From contig JAZKDW010000004.1 of the NCBI GenBank assembly GCA_040387375.1, positions 1-64,000 on the forward strand: DNA of 64,000 bases. Direction: 5' to 3'. Made by a program: the position numbers and the translations under genes. The notes beneath the pieces were generated by a model, which did no database searches, was not told the origin of the DNA, and was given only the letters and a program-made list of their open reading frames with translations. This document shows, piece by piece, positions 43,413 to 51,920 of this stretch (position 1 is the stretch's first letter; each line of letters opens with the position of its first letter). Source of the stretch: JAZKDW01 sp040387375. Lineage in GTDB: Bacteria > Pseudomonadota > Gammaproteobacteria > Burkholderiales > Burkholderiaceae_D.

Positions 43413-43787
43413 CTATCGGACAAGACAAGATTGATCAGAGAAGCGCACCGTGACCGTGACGCCGCCTTCCATTAACATCCATTTTTTGATGAAGGGCATG
43501 TACACTTTTTCGCGGATGAACGGATCGGCGGACAGGATTTGCTGTGCTTCCGCTTCCGATCCCGCGCGCAGGATCGACATGCCGCCCGCGGCGCCTGGCG
43601 TTCCGCCATCCAGGAACGGGCCCGACGCAAACAGCTCGCCGCGCTTCTCGGCCGCGATTGCCCATTGCAGATGCTCTTCCAGCAGCTCTGAAAATCGCGT
43701 CAGGTCATGCGGCGTGCGCAGCACGACATACAAGGGCTTTTGCAACATCTGCTGCATCAGGCCTTTCGCTCCCTCGCTGATCTGCAT
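43413..43787 (-). CDS. YciI-like (YCII domain) protein
   Basis: A 124-residue protein with YVVLRTPHDLTRFSELLEEH, the conserved FASGPFLDGGTPGAAGGMSI and ILSADPFIREKVYMPFIKKW, matching the YciI/muconolactone-isomerase-like ferredoxin fold. The DGG and the late DPF region are typical. The ATG at 43787 begins one base after the stop of the VOC gene. Likely an auxiliary enzyme, perhaps isomerase or lactonase, of the catabolic operon; no activity is known. Confidence 0.85.
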   Translation of the reverse strand: MQISEGAKGLMQQMLQKPLYVVLRTPHDLTRFSELLEEHLQWAIAAEKRGELFASGPFLDGGTPGAAGGMSILRAGSEAEAQQILSADPFIREKVYMPFIKKWMLMEGGVTVTVRFSDQSCLVR

Positions 43788-43788
43788 G

Positions 43789-44715
43789 TCAGTCCGCCTG
43801 CTCGAAATTGGTGACGAACTCCGGCGGCGGCGGCGTGCTGGCCCAGACGGCGAGAATCTGCTCCGGTCCGACATTCATCGGCACCCACGCGCTGTCGTCC
43901 TCGGGAATGACATCGATGTCCCAGAAGTATTCGACCAGGCTGTTCCAGGGGTCGCGGACGTAGTGAAAATAATTGGACCCGCCGACATGACGGCCGAGGC
44001 CAAAACCGTCTTTATAGCCCGCACGCAGCAGAGTCTGCGCGCCGATCTCGATTTCATCGATGTCAGCCACTTCAAAACTCATGTGATGCAGCCCGGTGTG
44101 CGAGCTCTTTGCAAATGCGACCAGGTGGTGGTCGCCGCCGGCCGCGCCGCGCAGGAAAGCCAGGATGTCATGCGCACGATCGGACACTTTCATGCCCAGC
44201 ACATTGGTATAGAAGTCCACGGAGATGTCCACATCGGGCGAAAATTTGATCAGGTGGCCCAGGCGCCGCGGCCGCGCGCGCTTCGGCGCGGCGCCGACGG
44301 CGCATGCGCGGGTGCCGATGCGGCGGTAGCGGCCGGGCGCATTGATTTCCGGCTGCGTGGCAACCGGCGGCGGCGCCGGTTCCTGGTCCTGGATGTTGAT
44401 CCAGTCGAGGTGCGGATCCTGGAACCAGATGCCAGGAAGATCGACGTTGAAAGGCGGCGTCGCCAGCTGCACGCCGGCGCGTTCCAGATTCATTTTCAAG
44501 CCTGCCATTCCTTCGGTATTGGTGCCGAACGAGGTGTAGGCCAGGCGCTTTTTCGGGCCTTCCATCAGCCGCACCTGGTCCTGCGCCCGGTCGGGGCAGC
44601 GAAACACCAGGTCATTGCCGACAGCACGCGACTCGAGGCCAAACAGTTCATAAAACGAACGTCCGACTTCCAGGTCGGGCACGGTCATCCCCACGTGCAA
44701 TAGAGAGCGAATCAT
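43789..44715 (-). CDS. Extradiol dioxygenase-like VOC protein (type I)
   Basis: A 308-residue two-domain VOC protein in the type I extradiol dioxygenase mould. The C-terminal domain has the iron-binding triad His154 (RLGHLIKF), His211 (LHHMSFEV) and Glu262 (LVEYFWD), with FYTNVLGMKVSDR between. The N-terminal domain opens LLHVGMTVPDLEVGRSFYE. A Pro/Arg-rich linker (about 112-150, including PAPPPVATQPE) joins them. It probably cleaves a catechol-like ring using Fe(II) and O2. It is followed by YciI and FAH genes, which would process the product. Confidence 0.9.
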   Translation of the reverse strand: MIRSLLHVGMTVPDLEVGRSFYELFGLESRAVGNDLVFRCPDRAQDQVRLMEGPKKRLAYTSFGTNTEGMAGLKMNLERAGVQLATPPFNVDLPGIWFQDPHLDWINIQDQEPAPPPVATQPEINAPGRYRRIGTRACAVGAAPKRARPRRLGHLIKFSPDVDISVDFYTNVLGMKVSDRAHDILAFLRGAAGGDHHLVAFAKSSHTGLHHMSFEVADIDEIEIGAQTLLRAGYKDGFGLGRHVGGSNYFHYVRDPWNSLVEYFWDIDVIPEDDSAWVPMNVGPEQILAVWASTPPPPEFVTNFEQAD

Positions 44716-44727
44716 CCTGTTTCTTTC

Positions 44728-45042
44728 TTACTTGATTGGGGAAAAAGGCGCCGGCGTCAGCAACTCGGTGTGCTGGCTTTCCACCATCGACACGGCTTTG
44801 CCAAGAAAGGCGCGCCATTCCGGCGTCGCAGACAGTGCGGCCCGGCGCTTCTGGCGATCTTCGAAGGTGTCGAAACCCCAGAGCTGGATCACACGATTGA
44901 GATCGCCGATTTCAGACACAAAATAACCCAGCAGCCGGCCCAGCGCCGCACTTTGAAGGGCAAGGCCTTCTGCCTCGTAGATCTTGAGGAACTCATGCAT
45001 TGCACCTGGCCTCAACTGATAAATACGCTGTTCGACAATCAC
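44728..45042 (-). CDS. NIPSNAP family protein
   Basis: This 104-residue protein has the short NIPSNAP/dimeric alpha-beta barrel pattern: EQRIYQLRPGAMHEFLKIY, LGYFVSEIGDLNRVIQLWGF, and the FEDRQKRRAALSATPEWRAF helix. Biochemical function is unsettled; small bacterial members often accompany aromatic degradation genes. It is 12 bp upstream of the dioxygenase and overlaps the dehydrogenase by 4 bp. Confidence 0.9.
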   Translation of the reverse strand: MIVEQRIYQLRPGAMHEFLKIYEAEGLALQSAALGRLLGYFVSEIGDLNRVIQLWGFDTFEDRQKRRAALSATPEWRAFLGKAVSMVESQHTELLTPAPFSPIK

Positions 45043-45947
45043 GGTTTTTCCTTTTCTGGATCGGCGTTTCTCGAATCGGCTTCGATCAGCTTGATGACCG
45101 CGGAGATGTCCTCGTTGCCCATGCCGCTGTCGAGCGCGCGATAAAAGTACGGTGCGGCGGCGGAGAACAGCGGCGCGGCGGAGCCGAATTCCCGGACCAG
45201 GCCTTCGCCCATCTCCAGGTACTTTTGCAGCGTATTGAACGGGCCGGGTGCGGGCGAAAATGCGCGCGCGGCCATCATCGGCGCGCGGATCGAAAACATC
45301 GTCGAGCCGCCGGCGCCCAGCTTGAGCACTTCAGCGACCAGGTGCGGATCGAATCCGGCGCGTGTGCCAAGATTCATCGCCTCCGCCGCTGCCAGCGTAT
45401 GAATGGTGAGCAGATAGTTGGCAATCAGCTTCATCGTGACCGCCGAGCCGAAATCCCCGAGATGGAACTGGGACGGTCCGATGGCATCCAGGATCGGCTT
45501 GCAGGCCTCGACCAGTTCTGCCGAACCGCCCAGATACAGCGACGCCTTCATGCCGGCCACCATCGGCGGCGACCCGCTCACTTCAGCTTCGAGCGCACGC
45601 CCGCCATGGCTTTCGATCTGCGCGCCGTGGGCGACCTTGCAGGCTTTGGAATACGTGCCGAGTTCAATGACGATCTGGCCCGGCTTGAGGTTAGCCAGCA
45701 CACCCTGCGGGCCCTGCATGACTGCCGCCAGCGCCTCCTCGCCCGGCAGGCATAACAGCAGCACATCGCACGCACGCACGACTGCGGCTGGACTATCGAG
45801 CGCTTCGCCGCCGCTGTCCACAAACGCTTCACGGTCCGTTCGCCGATAGCCAACTACCCGAAAACCGGCACGCATCAGATTTACCGCGATTGGCAATCCC
45901 AACTGACCGATACCTATCATGCCAAGCACTTGAACAGGCGCCGCCAT
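45039..45947 (-). CDS. 3-hydroxyisobutyrate dehydrogenase-family oxidoreductase
   Basis: The 302-residue enzyme has an N-terminal Rossmann fold with GIGQLG (12-17), the middle motif EAEVSGSPPMVAG in place of the usual DAPVSGG, and the catalytic lysine in GSAVTMKLIANYLL. Members reduce or oxidise beta-hydroxyacids with NAD(P). It is the first gene of the eleven-gene catabolic-transport operon, with an aaggaga ribosome site, divergent from a LysR gene. The substrate may be a ring-fission-derived hydroxyacid. Confidence 0.92.
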   Translation of the reverse strand: MAAPVQVLGMIGIGQLGLPIAVNLMRAGFRVVGYRRTDREAFVDSGGEALDSPAAVVRACDVLLLCLPGEEALAAVMQGPQGVLANLKPGQIVIELGTYSKACKVAHGAQIESHGGRALEAEVSGSPPMVAGMKASLYLGGSAELVEACKPILDAIGPSQFHLGDFGSAVTMKLIANYLLTIHTLAAAEAMNLGTRAGFDPHLVAEVLKLGAGGSTMFSIRAPMMAARAFSPAPGPFNTLQKYLEMGEGLVREFGSAAPLFSAAAPYFYRALDSGMGNEDISAVIKLIEADSRNADPEKEKP

Positions 45948-46083
45948 ATTGTCTCCTTATAAGCTTTTGCAGTATTCTATCGACGCCTCCATGTTTAAAC
46001 CATATCGATTCATTGATTGCTTAGTATTAGCCATATTTATAGTTGTCAGGCCTGACTCGCAGCCGAAAGGAAAGTGCAAGTCC

Positions 46084-47004
46084 ATGAAAGATCTCAATTT
46101 ATTGTATGTATTCGAAGCGCTGTGGCGTGATCGCTCGGTCACCGGAGCGGCGGATAATCTCGGACTGACCCAAGCCGCTGTAAGCAGTGCGCTGAAGCGC
46201 ATGCGTACCGACACCGGCGACAAGATGTTTACGCTGGTCGGCCGGCGCATGGAACCGACACCGCATGCGATCGGCATATCCCATCAATTGCTGGATGCCC
46301 TGGCGATGATCCGGAAGACCGCCAGCAGCGAGGCGCGGTTTGATCCCGCGACGTCACGCCGCCTGTTTACGGTCCGTACGCGCGACATCAGTGAAGCCGC
46401 ATGTTTACCGCAGATACTCAGGCAGTTGGGCGAAACGGCGCCGCTGATCAAGCTCCGTACGGTGTTCAAGCCTATCGAGGAGACGCTGAGCGGCCTGGCG
46501 AGCGGACGCATGGATGTAGCACTCGGTTTTCTCCCCTCGCTCGAGACCGGCATCCACCGCCGGGTTGTCTTGATGCAGCATTATGTCTGTGTGATGCGCA
46601 AGGGCCATCCCCTGGCCGATCAGGAATTAACGGAGGATATCTTCGGCAGTCAACAGCACTTGCTTGTGGAGTATTCCGGTAGCGGGCATCAGGTATTGGA
46701 GCGCGCGCTGGTTGATGCCGGCGCCCGTAATCAGATCAAGGTACGTGTGCCGCAGTACCTGTCAGCGCCGCACTTTGTCATCGCGTCGGATTTGCTGTGG
46801 TGTGCTCCAACCTTGCTGGCCGAGACGCTTGCGATGCATTTTCCGCTGCTGATCAAGCCGCTTCCGAAAGTCTTGCCGGAATTCGAAATCGCGCTGTACT
46901 GGCATGATCGTTATCACCGCGATCCGGCCAATAAATGGTTTCGGGAGTTTATTGTCGATCAGTTCAAGGAGGGGGTTGGAGCTAGTCCTGCTCGTGGCGC
47001 TTGA
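46084..47004 (+). CDS. LysR-family regulator (NodD/LinR-like group) divergent from the catabolic operon
   Basis: A 306-residue LysR regulator: MKDLNLLYVFEALWRDRSV, with LGLTQAAVSSALKRMR as the recognition helix, then an effector domain with FKPIEETLSGLASGRMDVAL. The MKDLNLL-type start, together with HHY-like VVLMQHYVCVMRKGHPLA, resembles regulators of aromatic degradation such as the LinR/PcpR group. The ATG at 46084 has aaaggaaag upstream; in-frame codons before it look non-coding. It is divergent from the operon at 45947, so it probably activates it. The 3' end overlaps the GntR gene by 23 bp, tail to tail. Confidence 0.92.
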   Translation: MKDLNLLYVFEALWRDRSVTGAADNLGLTQAAVSSALKRMRTDTGDKMFTLVGRRMEPTPHAIGISHQLLDALAMIRKTASSEARFDPATSRRLFTVRTRDISEAACLPQILRQLGETAPLIKLRTVFKPIEETLSGLASGRMDVALGFLPSLETGIHRRVVLMQHYVCVMRKGHPLADQELTEDIFGSQQHLLVEYSGSGHQVLERALVDAGARNQIKVRVPQYLSAPHFVIASDLLWCAPTLLAETLAMHFPLLIKPLPKVLPEFEIALYWHDRYHRDPANKWFREFIVDQFKEGVGASPARGA

Positions 47005-47770
47005 TATCCATGACCAGCGTGAATTTGCTGGCTTCATAGGTATTAAAACCGAACAGCAGCGGCACACCATTGGCGCTGAAATAGGTACGTTTTACCTGCA
47101 ACCCGGCGGTGCCCGGCTTCACGTCCAGCCGCTTTGCCAGTTTCGCATCCAGGTTGAGCGCGCTTGCTTCCTGCCGGATCGAGACGATCCGCTCGCCGAA
47201 ACGCTGCTCGATCAGCGAATACACGGCGCCCGACCAGGTTTCAATCTCGTCGCGGATACTGGCGAAGCGGCCCAGGATGTAGGTTTCATTCCATGCCCTG
47301 GCCAGTGAAAGCGAGTCGTCGCGCGGTTCCCGATAGGATTGAATGTAGAGCAATTCCTCGCCGACCTGGCAATGCAGGTTGCTGGCAAGCGCCTCATCGG
47401 CGACGATCATTTTCGAGCGCAGATTCACAAGATGGGTCGCACGCCCGTAGCGCGCGATACCGTCCAGCGAACCAAGCACCACGCTCAGATGCGGCTTGTC
47501 CTGATTGGAGTCGACCCGCGTGCCGCGCCCCTGCTCCGGCGATACCAGTCCATCGATCTGCAGTTGGCGGATTGCTTCACGTACCGTATGCCGGCTGACA
47601 TTAAATTGCTGGCGCAGTTCGGTCTCGCTCGGGAGCAAACTGCCGATGCCATAACGACCGGTCATGATGTGCAAGCGGATCTGATCGGCGACTTCGGAAT
47701 ACCGCGGTTTCGGCTTGATTGGCCGGGCGGCTACAGACTTGGATGGCTTGCGAGGAACGGGTTCAGTCAT
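46982..47770 (-). CDS. GntR-family regulator, HutC/UTRA subfamily
   Basis: A 262-residue regulator with a winged helix (about 24-92: YSEVADQIRLHIMTGRYGIG, SETELRQQFNVSRHTVREAI) and a UTRA effector domain (about 110-255: GEELLYIQSYREP, then KPGTAGLQVKRTYFSANGVP). UTRA members sense sugars, amino acids or urocanate. It is transcribed convergently with LysR and is followed at its 5' side by the ABC importer operon, whose regulator it might be. Confidence 0.92.
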   Translation of the reverse strand: MTEPVPRKPSKSVAARPIKPKPRYSEVADQIRLHIMTGRYGIGSLLPSETELRQQFNVSRHTVREAIRQLQIDGLVSPEQGRGTRVDSNQDKPHLSVVLGSLDGIARYGRATHLVNLRSKMIVADEALASNLHCQVGEELLYIQSYREPRDDSLSLARAWNETYILGRFASIRDEIETWSGAVYSLIEQRFGERIVSIRQEASALNLDAKLAKRLDVKPGTAGLQVKRTYFSANGVPLLFGFNTYEASKFTLVMDIKRHEQD

Positions 47771-47906
47771 TGATATCGAATCAGAATTGCGTGCGCATCA
47801 TGAATTGCATCGCTAGCGTCGCGGATCGAGCGACCAGCCATTATATGCCTTTGGCTGTCGTCCAACCGTACCGGATGCGGCACACGTTGCGCGTCCGGTA
47901 CCGTCT

Positions 47907-49019
47907 TCATTCGGCCAGAACGGCCGCATTGTAAGGCGTCCAGCGCAACTGGACCCGCGTGCCTTCGGCGATGGCGCGCGCCGCCTCGCTGACAGGCATG
48001 TCGGCCGTCACCTCGCCGCCCCAGTCCGTCGCCACCGCATAACGAAGAAAACTCCCCATGTAAGTCCGGTCCGTCACCACGCCGGAAAAGCTGCTGTCGT
48101 CTTGCGGGCCGCCGGCCACATCGACGGTAGCCTTTTCATAACGCAACGCCACCGTAACCTGTTGCCCCTGCTCCAGCGGCGTGGCGCTCTCGCACCGCAT
48201 GACCGCCTTGCCGCCCGCAATCGCGACCCGGCAGACGCCACCCGGTTCGATCGACGCGATGGTGCCGTCGAACAGGTTGGTGTGGCCGACAAAGTTGGCA
48301 ACAAAGCGGGCCTTCGGCGCCTCGTAGATCTCCTGCGGTGTGCCGAGCTGAACGATCTTGCCCTTGTTCAGGACGGCGATCCGGTCCGACATCGTGATCG
48401 CCTCGGTCTGGTCATGGGTGACGAAGATGAAAGTATTGCCGAGCGCCTTTTGCAAGCGGCGCAAGTCGATCTGCAACTGCAGCCGCAGCTGCAGATCAAG
48501 CGCGCCCAGCGGTTCATCCAGCAGCAGCACATCCGGACTGTTCACCAGTGCCCTGGCCAGTGCTACCCGCTGGCGCTGGCCGCCCGACAACTGGTCGGGC
48601 ATCCGGTTGCCGAATTCCTTCAGCTGGATCAACTCCAGCATCTCGCCCACTTTTGTGCGAATGATATCGGGCGCAATTTTTTTCATGCGCAAGCCGAACC
48701 CGATATTCTGTATGACTGACATGTGCGGGAACAGGGCAAGCTGCTGGAAGATCATGTTCGTGTTGCGCGCATAGGCAGGCTGCCCGGAGACATCCTTGCC
48801 ATCGATCAGGACCTGGCCTTCGGTCGGATGTTCGAAGCCGGCGATAATCCGCAACAGCGTGGTTTTGCCGCAGCCGCTCGGACCCAGCAGCGAAAGGAAT
48901 TCACCGCGTCGTATGTCGAGCGACACATCGTTCAACACCGTAGTGGCGCCAAATCGCTTGGACACCCGGCGAATCTCAACTATGTCATCCATGGTTTTCA
49001 TGTTTTCCCGCACGATCAT
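47907..49019 (-). CDS. PotA-type ABC transporter ATPase (system 1)
   Basis: The 370-residue ATPase has Walker A GPSGCGKTTLLRIIAG (about residue 43), Q-loop FQQLALFPHMSVIQNI, signature QLSGGQRQRVALARA, Walker B VLLLDEPLGALD, switch FVTHDQTEA and a C-terminal TOBE domain (from about 290). This is the spermidine/putrescine-type (PotA) layout. It follows the binding protein gene by 1 bp and is last in an operon with two permeases and a hydantoinase. The substrate is probably not polyamine, given the partner. Confidence 0.92.
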   Translation of the reverse strand: MIVRENMKTMDDIVEIRRVSKRFGATTVLNDVSLDIRRGEFLSLLGPSGCGKTTLLRIIAGFEHPTEGQVLIDGKDVSGQPAYARNTNMIFQQLALFPHMSVIQNIGFGLRMKKIAPDIIRTKVGEMLELIQLKEFGNRMPDQLSGGQRQRVALARALVNSPDVLLLDEPLGALDLQLRLQLQIDLRRLQKALGNTFIFVTHDQTEAITMSDRIAVLNKGKIVQLGTPQEIYEAPKARFVANFVGHTNLFDGTIASIEPGGVCRVAIAGGKAVMRCESATPLEQGQQVTVALRYEKATVDVAGGPQDDSSFSGVVTDRTYMGSFLRYAVATDWGGEVTADMPVSEAARAIAEGTRVQLRWTPYNAAVLAE

Positions 49020-49020
49020 G

Positions 49021-50148
49021 TCATGCCGCTTTCACGTTGTTCCAGGCTTCCAGCCACACATCCATCCGTTGCGGCAACTCGAATGAAATCCGGCGCACCC
49101 CGCGCTCGGCGACGTCGAAACCGAGCTTGCTCTGGTAGGCCTTGTCATAACCGGCCGCCACCGCCGCCACGGTTGAAGGATATTCGGTGACGTCGGTCAG
49201 CTTGCGGCCGAATTCTTCCGACAGCATGGCATTGATGACCTTGTGGGTAGCCGCTGCCTGCTTGCTGTCGCGGGGAATGAATGCGCCCTGGGTCCATGAC
49301 GGCAAACCTTCTTTCGGCCAGTTGTTGGCGGCCTTGATGCCCTGTTTTTCAAGTGAAGCACGCATCGGAATCCAACCGTACAGGCAATACACCTCGCCGG
49401 ATGCGATCAGGTTGACCGCCTCGGCGAATTTGGTCCACATGGTCCGGATATTCTTCTTGCGGTCGACCAGGAATTTTTGCACCTCGCGGATCTCCGCTTC
49501 CCGCATCGCCAGCGGATTGGCATTGCCCATCGCCAGCGCCGCCGTGAAGATCATGCTGTGCGCATCGTCGCGCCATGCAATCCTGCCCTTGTACTTGTCG
49601 GAAAACAGGACATTCCATGACTGCGTCAGCGCATCGTCCGGCGCGATCTTGGTGGTGTCATAAACGACCGACTCAAAGCCGTTCACGAGCGGCAGCATGT
49701 AGGTCTTGCCGCCACGCGTCACGATGTCCTGCTGAAAATGTTTTGCGATGCCTTTTGCATTGGGAATGTTCGCCATGTTCAGCGCCAACAGGCGCTCGTC
49801 GCCGGCCTTGGCGCCGAGCGCGGGGCCTTTGGCGAAATTGGTGAGGGTAATCATCATGTCGTATTGCGAGGTGCCGCCCGGCGCCATCAGCTTGGCCAGC
49901 GAATCGCTGGGGGACACATAGGGCAGGTTATCCACTTCAATGCCCCCGGTTTGTGCCGTGATGATCGGCCGCACCGCATCGGGCATGAACACATTGGGCA
50001 TCACTGCCCGCACTTTCTGCTGCTGCGCAAACACCGACAGCGGCACGCCGGCAGCCATCGCCATGCCAAGCATCCCTCCGGCCTTGAGTGCAGTGCGGCG
50101 GCCCATCTCGACTTGCCGATCGGTGTAGATGCCTGGTTTTTTTGCCAT
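49021..50148 (-). CDS. PotD-type extracellular solute-binding protein, Tat-type signal (system 1)
   Basis: A 375-residue periplasmic receptor of solute-binding family 1. The N-terminus has a twin-arginine-like motif GRRTALKAGG (Arg17-Arg18) and a signal ending SVFAQQQ, suggesting export by Tat. The mature part has SQYDMMITLTNFAKGPA, TYMLPLVNGFESVVYDTTKI and WTQGAFIPRDSKQAAATHKV, as in PotD/PotF relatives. It is clearly related to the binding protein at 62207 (system 2). Ligand is unknown, perhaps a hydantoin or related amide, from operon context. Confidence 0.9.
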   Translation of the reverse strand: MAKKPGIYTDRQVEMGRRTALKAGGMLGMAMAAGVPLSVFAQQQKVRAVMPNVFMPDAVRPIITAQTGGIEVDNLPYVSPSDSLAKLMAPGGTSQYDMMITLTNFAKGPALGAKAGDERLLALNMANIPNAKGIAKHFQQDIVTRGGKTYMLPLVNGFESVVYDTTKIAPDDALTQSWNVLFSDKYKGRIAWRDDAHSMIFTAALAMGNANPLAMREAEIREVQKFLVDRKKNIRTMWTKFAEAVNLIASGEVYCLYGWIPMRASLEKQGIKAANNWPKEGLPSWTQGAFIPRDSKQAAATHKVINAMLSEEFGRKLTDVTEYPSTVAAVAAGYDKAYQSKLGFDVAERGVRRISFELPQRMDVWLEAWNNVKAA

Positions 50149-50176
50149 GGTAACTCTCCTCAGTTAGGTGGAAACG

Positions 50177-51019
50177 TTATGCCGATGATGAGCGGTCGGC
50201 CCGCCGCATGAAAGCAAACCCGATCAGCGATGTCATCATCGTCAGCAGAATGATGACAACCGCCATTGCCGGCAATTCCGGCGACAGCTCTTCGACGATC
50301 AGCACATAGAACTGCACGGGAATCGTGCGATCGGCGCCGACGGTGAAAATGGTGCGGATGAACTCGTCGAACGACAGGCTGAATGAAAAAATCGCGGTAG
50401 CGATCACGCTCGGCCTGACAATCGGGAAAACGATTTCCCAGAACACCTGGCTGCCGCGTGCGCCGAGGTCCATCGCCGCTTCCTCGACCGACTGATCAAA
50501 CTTGTGCAAACGCGGATACAGCGTCAGGAAGGCGAACGGCAGGACCCAATTGACATGGCCTACCAGCACCGTCGTAAACAACGATGGCCGGATGCCCAGA
50601 TAACCGAAGAAAATCAGCAGCACGACACCGCCGATGATGCCGGGCACGATGATGGGCAAGAGGATCAGATACAGCATGATGCGTTTGCCCCAGAACTCGT
50701 GCCGGAATGCCAGCGCCAGCAGCAGCGCCAGCACGGTGCCGATCGCGGCCGAAGCGGCGCCGACGTAGATGCTGTTGGCCAGAGACTCGAGCAGCGCCTT
50801 GCTCTGGAACACGGATTCATACCATTTGAAGGTGAAACCCTTGAATGGAAAACCGGTGAGCCGCGAGTCGTTGAAAGACAGGCAGATGATCATCACCAGC
50901 GGCGCATACAGGAAGGTGAAGAACACCGTGCCGTAGGTCCACAGCGCAATCCGGTAACCGTTGAAACGCGACGCTGCTTTTTCAGTCGCCGCCGGCATTT
51001 TCATGGCCGCTTCCATCAT
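50177..51019 (-). CDS. PotC-type ABC transporter permease (system 1)
   Basis: The 280-residue permease has six membrane helices and the EAA loop EEAAMDLGARGSQVFWEIVF, with FTFKWYESVFQSKALLESLA early and SFDEFIRTIFTVGADRTIPV late, typical of PotC. It is 28 bp upstream of the binding protein gene and overlaps the other permease by 4 bp. Closely similar in arrangement and sequence to the permease at 61341. Confidence 0.93.
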   Translation of the reverse strand: MMEAAMKMPAATEKAASRFNGYRIALWTYGTVFFTFLYAPLVMIICLSFNDSRLTGFPFKGFTFKWYESVFQSKALLESLANSIYVGAASAAIGTVLALLLALAFRHEFWGKRIMLYLILLPIIVPGIIGGVVLLIFFGYLGIRPSLFTTVLVGHVNWVLPFAFLTLYPRLHKFDQSVEEAAMDLGARGSQVFWEIVFPIVRPSVIATAIFSFSLSFDEFIRTIFTVGADRTIPVQFYVLIVEELSPELPAMAVVIILLTMMTSLIGFAFMRRADRSSSA

Positions 51020-51918
51020 GCTCCTCCCGTGAAAATCTGTTCGATTTTCATCTTGCGTCCGATGGCGACGAACAGCAGCAGCACGATGATCACAAGCGTC
51101 ACCGACAGTGCCGATCCGAATGCCCAGTCATTACTGGCCAGGAACTGGCTGGCGATCACATTGCCGATCATGATGCCTTTCGGTCCGCCCAATAATTGTG
51201 GAGTCACATAGGCGCTCATGGTGAGCAGGAAGACCATGATGCAGCCGGAGGCAACACCCGGCAGGCTGAGCGGCAACAGCACATGGCGGAATACTTCGAA
51301 TGGCCTGGCGCCGAGATCGGTTGCCGCCTCGATCAGCCTGGGATCGATTTTTTCGAGCGACATGTAGATCGGCAGCGCCATGAACAGCGTGTACACGTAG
51401 ACCAGGCCAAGCAGGACCGCGCCTTCGTTATATAACATCCATTCGATCGGCGTATCGATGATTCCCATTGCCATCAGCCCCGTATTGATCGCGCCGTTGC
51501 GGCCGAGGATAGGCAGCCAGACGAATGCCCGCACCACGTAGCTGGCCCAGAACGGCAGGAACAGCAGCAGCATCAGCGCGGCCTTGCGGCCGCCCTTGGC
51601 GCGCGCAATCATGTAAGCGACCGGATACGAGATCAGCAGCGACAGCAGGGTCGCTTCGGCGCCGATGCGCAAGGTCTTCAGCAACTGGCCGAGATACAGT
51701 GGCGACTGGAATAATTTCAGGTAGCTTTTGAAGGTGAAGTCGGGGTGGGTGCCGTAATAGCCGGATGACCAGAATGACACGACCACCATGAACAGCACCG
51801 GCACCAGCATGAATATGAATAACCACGTCAGTCCCGGCGCCAGCAGCCATGAAGCCTTGCCGACCGGCTTCACCGCGCTGGCATCACGCGGCGGCGCAAT
51901 TGCATCAACGCGCGCCAT
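51016..51918 (-). CDS. PotB-type ABC transporter permease (system 1)
   Basis: A 300-residue permease with six to seven hydrophobic segments, LPFWASYVVRAFVWLPILG, YNEGAVLLGLVYVYTLFM and the EAA loop IEAATDLGARPFEVFRHVL, as in PotB. It starts 2 bp after the hydantoinase stop and overlaps the PotC-type gene by 4 bp. It is first of the four importer genes of system 1 and is plainly homologous to the 60472 permease. Confidence 0.93.
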   Translation of the reverse strand: MARVDAIAPPRDASAVKPVGKASWLLAPGLTWLFIFMLVPVLFMVVVSFWSSGYYGTHPDFTFKSYLKLFQSPLYLGQLLKTLRIGAEATLLSLLISYPVAYMIARAKGGRKAALMLLLFLPFWASYVVRAFVWLPILGRNGAINTGLMAMGIIDTPIEWMLYNEGAVLLGLVYVYTLFMALPIYMSLEKIDPRLIEAATDLGARPFEVFRHVLLPLSLPGVASGCIMVFLLTMSAYVTPQLLGGPKGIMIGNVIASQFLASNDWAFGSALSVTLVIIVLLLFVAIGRKMKIEQIFTGGA

Positions 51919-51920
51919 GC

